Shown piece after piece: positions 58,680 through 64,000 of a DNA stretch of 64,000 nucleotides (positions are counted from its first letter, which is position 1; every line of letters starts with the position of its first letter). Position numbers and translations under genes: made by a program. The notes under the pieces were generated by a model. It was given only the letters and a program-made list of their open reading frames with translations. It was not told the origin of the DNA and searched no databases. The stretch is from the NCBI RefSeq assembly GCF_001039475.1, contig NZ_LELK01000006.1, positions 1,945 through 65,944 on the forward strand, written 5' to 3'. The stretch is from Guptibacillus hwajinpoensis (GTDB taxonomy: Bacteria; Bacillota; Bacilli; Bacillales; Guptibacillaceae).

Positions 58680-61250
58680 TTGAATCTACATAATGAAATT
58701 TGGTCTTGGAGTTCTACTCTGCCGGAATGGCAAAATGACTTAGTTAGAAGGCTTTATGAGAAGAAAACATTGAGCTCAGAGGAATTAGAATTGGTTGCAG
58801 ATAATATTCTTTTTGAATTTGGAGTAATTACTAATAATACCGAACGAAGTAAGCTAGAGAAAAAACATATACCAGATAAACAAAATTCCGAAGCGGTAAA
58901 AATAGATAAACTCAATAACTTCGAAAATATAGCAGCAATTGATTCGGATAATGAATTAAAGTTTTCTCTCGATGGACTGACTGTAATTTACGGAGACAAC
59001 TCTGCTGGAAAATCAAGTTATGCAAAAGTGTTAAAACAAGCTTGCAGAGCAGTTGATAACAACGTCAAAATTCACCCTAATATCTACACAGAGGAGGAAT
59101 ACCCTGGAAGAGCACAAATTCATATTCAGAACCCAGATAAAGCCTACCAAGTAATCAACCGTGTTCCAAATACCCCCCCTGAACCTGTTCTTTCTACTAT
59201 AAGCACCTTTGATACAGACTGTGCTAAAGTTTATGCTGAATCAGAAAACAAAGTTGTATTTATTCCTACAGAACTAAATATTTTCGACAGTCTTGCTAAC
59301 CATCAAAGTAAACTCAAAGACTCCTTAGAAGGAAGAAAAGAACCATTCTTAAAGAAGCTACCGGACCTTACTCACTTAGTAAAAGATCACAATCTCAAGA
59401 AGTTTTTTGAATCAATTTCATATAAAACCAAAGAAAAAGAAATTGAGGATTATTGCACCTTTACCAGAGAAGACTCGGTGCGCCTTGACCAAGTTAATGA
59501 AGACTTGCAATTAGTTTTAAGTAATGATCCCCAGAAAGCAATTAGAGAATTAGAAAGAAAAATTAGAGAGGTTGAATTATTAAAGAAAGATATTCATTCA
59601 ATTAGAGAGGTTTTATCAGAAGAAACACTTCAAAGCAATCAATCCATTTATCAAGAATACCTGGATGTACAAGAAAGTTTAGCCATCCTCTCACAAGAAG
59701 CTTTTGTTCAACAACCATTATCTGGTGTTGGTTCTTCTCCTTGGAAGAATTTATGGAATGCAGCACTTGAGTTTAACAAAATTGCGTATCCGGAAAGTGA
59801 CTTTCCTAACGTTGATGATGAAGCAAGGTGTTTACTATGCCAACAAGAACTCGATAAGGATGCTAAAGCAAGATTTGCGACATTCCATGAATTCATATCT
59901 AATAACTTAAGTAAAAGAGCAAAAGTATTAAAAAGAAAGCAGGATGGATTCTTAACTGCTATTAGATCTTTACCTATTGATAAAGTTGAGAATTCAACGA
60001 TAAGAAGTTATCTATATGATGAAAATCCCAACATTGAAATTCAAATCGAAAAATATATACGTGCTGCCAATAGTATATGTTCAACTTTTCTTGAACCTGA
60101 AACTGACCGAATGGAGCAGCTACCTACATTAGAAGAAATAGCTCCTACACTTGAACAACTAGATCAATGGGTAATCACAAAGAAGTCTGAGCTAAACAGA
60201 AAGCAAGAATTAACTAAAAAAAACAACAAAGAAGACCTCATGGCAGAAAAAAACCATTTATATGATAAAAAAACAGCTCATGAAAACATTAATTTAATTA
60301 AAGAAATTTTACCTATCAAAAAAAACCTCTACTTAATTGAAGAAGCTATAAAGACTTTAGACACGACAAAGCTAACCAGGAAATATAACGAGTTAGCGAA
60401 TGAATTCCTCACAGATCAATTCAAGGAAACCATTGATGAAGAGCTTAGAGCTCTTCGTTGTGACAATGTTTTATTCAATATTAAAAGCAGAGGAACGAAA
60501 GGGAAAACATCAATAAGATTAACCCTTGATACTGACACTAAGGTCAACTTAAGTGATGTTCTTAGTGAAGGTGAACGAAAGGCATTATCTTTAGCTTTTT
60601 TCCTTGCAGAGATATCGGCACTGCCAACTAATGGAGGTATCATTTTAGACGACCCAGTATCTTCTTTAGACCAAGGAAGGAGGGAATATGTAGCACATAG
60701 ACTAATTAAAGAGTCTAATAAACGACAAGTAATCATTTTCACCCACGATATCGTCTTCTTGCACACTCTTCAAAAATATGCAAAGCTTTATGGAATAGAT
60801 AATTCCTGTTGTACAGTTAGACGGATTGGAAATCGAGCAGGCATAGCAAAAACTGAATTCCCTTGGGTAGCCCAACCAATTAAAAGCAGAATTAAATACT
60901 TGAAGAATGAATTACCAAAATTGAAGAAAATGGAACAGGATTTGGATCCAGATATTTACTATAAAGAAGTAAAGACCTTCTACATGCTTTTACGCGAAGG
61001 ATGGGAGCGAGCGGTCGAAGAATTAATGATTGGCGGTGTTGTAGAAAGATTTGATGCCAGTGTTAAAACACAACGACTTCGTGAAGCAAAAATTTCAGAA
61101 GAGCTTATTGAAAAAGTAAATGCAGGAATGACTAAATCCTCGATGATGGTTCATGATGAGTCGTCGGCAATAGGGAGAATTACGCCAAGTATAGAAGAAA
61201 TACAGGAAGACTTAGACCATTTGGAGGTTTTTTACAAAGAATTCAGATGA
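58680..61250 (+). CDS. RloC/PrrC-like ABC ATPase with zinc-hook motif (transposon cargo)
   Basis: This 856-residue AAA_13-type protein starts at TTG after AAAGGAGG. The N-terminus (SWSSTLPEWQNDLVRRLYEK) precedes Walker A GDNSAGKS (105-112). Long helices with a Cys384-x-x-Cys387 pair form a probable zinc hook. The signature LSEGE (628-632), Walker B GGIILDD (652-658), D-loop SSLD and H-loop His689 follow. The C-terminus has R777-xxx-E781 and His825, which recall the Arg-x3-Glu...His triad of PrrC/RloC anticodon nucleases. In those, ATP-driven changes release a tRNase on phage infection. The nuclease assignment is inference. Confidence 0.82.
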   Translation: MNLHNEIWSWSSTLPEWQNDLVRRLYEKKTLSSEELELVADNILFEFGVITNNTERSKLEKKHIPDKQNSEAVKIDKLNNFENIAAIDSDNELKFSLDGLTVIYGDNSAGKSSYAKVLKQACRAVDNNVKIHPNIYTEEEYPGRAQIHIQNPDKAYQVINRVPNTPPEPVLSTISTFDTDCAKVYAESENKVVFIPTELNIFDSLANHQSKLKDSLEGRKEPFLKKLPDLTHLVKDHNLKKFFESISYKTKEKEIEDYCTFTREDSVRLDQVNEDLQLVLSNDPQKAIRELERKIREVELLKKDIHSIREVLSEETLQSNQSIYQEYLDVQESLAILSQEAFVQQPLSGVGSSPWKNLWNAALEFNKIAYPESDFPNVDDEARCLLCQQELDKDAKARFATFHEFISNNLSKRAKVLKRKQDGFLTAIRSLPIDKVENSTIRSYLYDENPNIEIQIEKYIRAANSICSTFLEPETDRMEQLPTLEEIAPTLEQLDQWVITKKSELNRKQELTKKNNKEDLMAEKNHLYDKKTAHENINLIKEILPIKKNLYLIEEAIKTLDTTKLTRKYNELANEFLTDQFKETIDEELRALRCDNVLFNIKSRGTKGKTSIRLTLDTDTKVNLSDVLSEGERKALSLAFFLAEISALPTNGGIILDDPVSSLDQGRREYVAHRLIKESNKRQVIIFTHDIVFLHTLQKYAKLYGIDNSCCTVRRIGNRAGIAKTEFPWVAQPIKSRIKYLKNELPKLKKMEQDLDPDIYYKEVKTFYMLLREGWERAVEELMIGGVVERFDASVKTQRLREAKISEELIEKVNAGMTKSSMMVHDESSAIGRITPSIEEIQEDLDHLEVFYKEFR

Positions 61251-61257
61251 TTATAAT

Positions 61258-61284
61258 TAAAGGAGCATCTAAAGATGCTCCTTT
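61258..61284. terminator. Bidirectional hairpin between the ATPase and tnsD
   Basis: AAAGGAGCATCT/AGATGCTCCTTT in outline, with T-rich flank TTTTCATC, starts 8 bases after the ATPase stop and overlaps the last codons of tnsD on the other strand. Confidence 0.8.
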
Positions 61285-63194
61285 TCATCAAGTTCGTAGA
61301 TATAGACAGCTTCCGAAATGGCATTTTGCACACGTTTCGCAACGCTTTTTCTAAGTCCTGCCTTTCTATAAACTTTCCATTCACGAACTTCTTCGTTATT
61401 TTTCTTTAATTCTTTTATAACCCACTGCACTCTTTTTATTTGAAAATCCTCAAGGGTTTCAACCTCCTTATGAAGATATGACATTGTTAATGGAAGTTTA
61501 TCTTCATAAGTTGATAACATTGTTGTTTTATTTAATAATCGAGCAATTGAAGTTATTGTTCTTCTTGTCGGTTTTTGATTGCTCTTATCCCAGTTCTTTA
61601 TTAAATATTGAGCCTGATGAAGGATTTCTTTATCTCGCAGCTCCCAGTCAACGCGCTTATTCGAAGGAGCTTTCCTTACCTTTTTAGGAGAATTGTCTTT
61701 AAGCCAATTTTCATCATTACGGTAAAGCCATATAAACGTATCGGGACGAAGAGAACGCAATTGAGTTTTACTATAATCGGCAAATTCCAATTGCAATTCT
61801 GTCCATACGGTACGATGTTTATTTTTATAACTAGAAAGATTATCTTGTTCTTCAACTGATGAAAAAGAATAACACTCTTTTTTTAACGCTTCTTCTTTCT
61901 TTTCGCCCTCCCATGAAAAATTCAAGTCTAACATTAGTGCTCTCCTTTTTACAGTCATTGGATCAACAGCCAGCTTACTTGCGATGTAACGCAATGAATT
62001 ACCTTCACCAGTAAGTTCCCTTAATTTCTGATCAAACAGAAAACCAAATTCTTTTACTCGACCAATCTTAAAAGAGTCAGAAGATTGTCTGTCAGGACCT
62101 CTCCTTGAATAAATAAAACCGCAATAATTACAACAAAACGTACCCACTGGACGCTTTGTTTCATTGCAATAAGTAATGGATTCATTCTTGATCACATTTT
62201 GGTTATACTCTGTACAAATTTTGTTTAAGCAACGCCATGGACCTTCACCAAAAGGAAGATGTTTAATTGGTCTATCGAAGAAACATTCAGCTGGCTCAGA
62301 AAAATAGAGCATAATAAGAGCGTGGCGAACTGGATGAAAAGATCTTCGATGTTTTTGCATAATCATAGTTAACCAGTCGCAGTCTTCTTTTATGTTTACT
62401 TCGGACTGAATCATCTCTAAAAATTCAGCATTAAACCTCCCTTGAAAGGAGCTATACCATTCTTTTTTTCTTATCCTGTTTGAATAAGTTGCAAGCCCCC
62501 TCTCCTTTAGTCTTTCGATGTAATGTGTTCGATAGAAGTTTAAGGATCGAGGTCGAAGATTGTTATTAAGAATCCATTGCAAAATCTTAGCTAATTCAAA
62601 AAGTGGTTTTATTAGCTCAAGGGGGAGAATTCTCTCAGCATTATTTGAACAGGTAATTTTATTAGCAATAATGAACTCATGTTGATTAGCGTGTTTAATT
62701 AAAGCCGAACTGTTCCGGATAGGGACACTGTGTATTGGACAAACCAAAACTCCCGGAACCTGGTGTATACGATGCCAGTAAGTCTCTCCATATTTATCGA
62801 AGTCATCTTCACAACAGGAAGGACAATATCTTAAATAATTAAATGGTTTTATGTTACTTGCAGATATCCCTGTTCTTGTATGAATAGAACCTCCATTGTT
62901 TTGAATCATACTTTTAATAATATCGTTTGATCGGTCAGGAGGGATGAATGGTCTATAAATCGGATAAAGCGTATGATTTTCGATGACTTCCTGTGAGCTT
63001 ATCTTTGAAGTTTTCAGTCTTTGGGTAAGTGTTCCAATATTCCCTTGAAGATCAACTACAGCTCGATTAGTGATTGTACCAAACAGCTCCTTAATTGTTT
63101 GTTTCGGACTCAAGGTTCCTGCGTTTTTGTGATAACGGGCAAATAAACTATAAAGCAATTCATCAGGGTATGGAGTAGGAAAGTGGACTAACAA
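61269..63194 (-). CDS. tnsD: TnsD/TniQ-family target-site protein
   Basis: This 641-residue protein has the TniQ zinc-finger hallmark CPSCCEDDFDKYGETYWHRI. Its ligands are Cys124, Cys127, Cys152 and His155 (VLVCPIHSVPI). A second cluster (ICTEY, ITYCNE, FCCNYCGF) lies at about 325-370. The C-terminal half carries a DNA-binding type helical region (RYIASKLAVDPMTVKRRALM, HTH-like). In Tn7, TnsD recognises a specific attachment site and recruits TnsC. The start is TTG (63194) with GAGGTG upstream. It follows tnsC by 11 bases. Confidence 0.93.
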   Translation of the reverse strand: MLVHFPTPYPDELLYSLFARYHKNAGTLSPKQTIKELFGTITNRAVVDLQGNIGTLTQRLKTSKISSQEVIENHTLYPIYRPFIPPDRSNDIIKSMIQNNGGSIHTRTGISASNIKPFNYLRYCPSCCEDDFDKYGETYWHRIHQVPGVLVCPIHSVPIRNSSALIKHANQHEFIIANKITCSNNAERILPLELIKPLFELAKILQWILNNNLRPRSLNFYRTHYIERLKERGLATYSNRIRKKEWYSSFQGRFNAEFLEMIQSEVNIKEDCDWLTMIMQKHRRSFHPVRHALIMLYFSEPAECFFDRPIKHLPFGEGPWRCLNKICTEYNQNVIKNESITYCNETKRPVGTFCCNYCGFIYSRRGPDRQSSDSFKIGRVKEFGFLFDQKLRELTGEGNSLRYIASKLAVDPMTVKRRALMLDLNFSWEGEKKEEALKKECYSFSSVEEQDNLSSYKNKHRTVWTELQLEFADYSKTQLRSLRPDTFIWLYRNDENWLKDNSPKKVRKAPSNKRVDWELRDKEILHQAQYLIKNWDKSNQKPTRRTITSIARLLNKTTMLSTYEDKLPLTMSYLHKEVETLEDFQIKRVQWVIKELKKNNEEVREWKVYRKAGLRKSVAKRVQNAISEAVYIYELDEKEHL

Positions 63195-63205
63195 GAATTT
63201 TCACC

Positions 63206-64000
63206 TCATCCAGCATCTTCATAATCGTTTTTAATAATTCCAAAGTCAAGAAAAATTTCATACGCAGAAAGCTTTTCTTTTCTACCCTTTTCTAAAAGAA
63301 AGCGGAGGTCTCTTTTATCTTTCTTGTTGGTATTTTTTTGTTTTCTCTGTTTTTGGTTGTTGTCGACCTGATTAAGATTGTTTAATACTTCATTAACAAT
63401 CAACGCAGGCTTGGTTTCTATGCCTAATGTTTTAATCGCCCTTTCTGTAAGTTCTTGTGCCTTTTCTGCTTCAACGTCCAAATTAAGTAGCATGACAACA
63501 ACCTTCTCTTTGAGGGAAGAAGTTTGTTTCTTTCTTTTTTTCGATTCTATTATCTTTTGTTGGCGAATCTGTTCTTTTAGATCTATCGTCTCTCTGTATT
63601 GTTCCACAAATTCATCGTAGTCAATAGGTCGAATGTCTTCATACTCGGCAATTTTAAGTGGATTTCCTGATTTCAACGCTTTCATCATGGGCTGTACAAG
63701 CTTGAAACTATCACTTGCTACCTGTTTTATAAGTCTGGAGGTGATTTTTTCTTTTCCTGTGTTGATTGCCCTAAGTTGTGAAATCATATAAAGCTTTTTA
63801 GCTATATCCAAGATACCCTGACTTTCTTCATAAAGAAGGTCATTTATTTCTTTGGTCAAGATAGTAGTGTTTTTTGTCCATTGAAACTCCCACATTCCTT
63901 CAATAAACAAATCCCACATCTCATCTTTGGGCATTTGATTCCATATCATATCACCCTGCCCACTGCCTCTTCGAGCTTGTCTGAATTCACTTTGAAGAAT
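63206..64000 (-). CDS. tnsC: TnsC-family AAA+ regulator, C-terminal part (runs off the edge)
   Basis: The frame is open to the window edge with no stop upstream of the ATG at 63949, so the visible 264 codons are only the C-terminal part of a protein expected to be about 500-550 residues. The visible part has LQSEFRQARRGSGQG at the edge, WEFQWTKNTTIL, SQGILDIAKKLYMISQLRAIN and a basic KSKKRKKQTSSLKEK region, which match TnsC C-terminal regions. TnsC links target selection by TnsD to TnsAB. Walker motifs lie beyond the window. Confidence 0.85.
   Translation of the reverse strand: MLQSEFRQARRGSGQGDMIWNQMPKDEMWDLFIEGMWEFQWTKNTTILTKEINDLLYEESQGILDIAKKLYMISQLRAINTGKEKITSRLIKQVASDSFKLVQPMMKALKSGNPLKIAEYEDIRPIDYDEFVEQYRETIDLKEQIRQQKIIESKKRKKQTSSLKEKVVVMLLNLDVEAEKAQELTERAIKTLGIETKPALIVNEVLNNLNQVDNNQKQRKQKNTNKKDKRDLRFLLEKGRKEKLSAYEIFLDFGIIKNDYEDAG

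Larger units (their letters stand above)
57352..64000. mobile_element. Tn7-like transposon, left end and cargo (runs off the right edge)
   Basis: The proposed terminus is TGT at 57352. Three TnsB-site-like repeats follow, and the interval ends with tnsD/tniQ and part of tnsC, both reading toward the left end as in Tn7, where the transposition genes are transcribed from the right end. The distance from TGT to the end of the first GGGTAC core is 26 bases, the same as I recall from TGT to GGGAAC at a Tn7 end. The cargo is a PIN/antitoxin-like pair and an RloC-like ATPase. tnsB, tnsA and the right end must lie beyond 64000. The 5 bases before the end are AAAAG. Confidence 0.85.

Noticed and set aside
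61269-64000. CRISPR-associated (CAST-type) transposon
   Set aside because: tnsD is a full-length TnsD-like protein of 641 residues and the cargo in the window contains no cas genes; the part beyond the edge cannot be judged.

Overview
The window is a chromosomal segment of a low-GC, spore-forming member of the Bacillaceae. The evidence is the gene order sprT-cmpA-tex-rsbX-sigB-rsbW-rsbV-rsbU-rsbT-rsbS-rsbR-ndoA-ndoAI-alr-ydcC-nnr-acpS-rhomboid-ydbT-ydbS, which matches the Bacillus subtilis sigB neighbourhood, together with sporulation genes (cmpA, a CotF-like coat protein, the YdcC lipoprotein) and strong AGGAGG ribosome binding sites. I cannot name the species. Most genes read on the minus strand.

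Region by region: 1-200 has two tRNA genes (Ser-GCU, Asn-GUU). 350-8260 is SprT, the tiny cortex protein CmpA, Tex and the complete eight-gene stressosome/sigma-B module. 8490-13600 is the NdoA/NdoAI toxin-antitoxin pair, alanine racemase, a sporulation lipoprotein, NAD(P)HX repair and AcpS. 13890-18230 is a rhomboid protease, a two-gene B12-binding/STAS unit that looks like a light or cobalamin sensor for the stress pathway, and two PH-domain membrane proteins. 18640-34550 is a mixed metabolic stretch: UV endonuclease, DegV, oxidoreductases, nucleotidyltransferases, CsaA, MscL, the BdbC disulfide pair and an M24 peptidase. 35000-35500 holds two Fur boxes, a 55-residue membrane peptide and a candidate Fur-controlled small RNA. 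35500-40000 contains an aldo/keto reductase, BioY behind a BirA operator, a deacetylase, a thioesterase and a 4 x 122 bp tandem repeat. 40360-45870 is the mannitol operon mtlA-mtlR-mtlF-mtlD, whose MtlA carries two IIB domains. 46130-52300 is a metal block: Zn/Cd-type P-ATPase, ZIP transporter and csoR-copA-copZ. 52450-57020 has a DDAH-like hydrolase, an amino-acid permease, a YqcI-family protein, a LysE exporter and a spore coat protein.

From 57352 to the right edge lies the left part of a Tn7-like transposon. It has a TGT terminus with three TnsB-site-like repeats, a cargo consisting of a PIN toxin/antitoxin-like pair and an RloC/PrrC-like ABC ATPase with zinc-hook and possible anticodon-nuclease residues, then tnsD/tniQ and the C-terminal part of tnsC. 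The element sits in the last bases of a MITE-like interspersed repeat, of which at least seven copies lie in this window.

The most interesting items are the B12-STAS pair, the Fur-controlled small RNA candidate, the Tn7-like element with its defence-type cargo, the structured tandem repeats with compensatory changes, the double-IIB MtlA, and an mscL gene that appears to start at a non-canonical ATC and carries a zinc ribbon.
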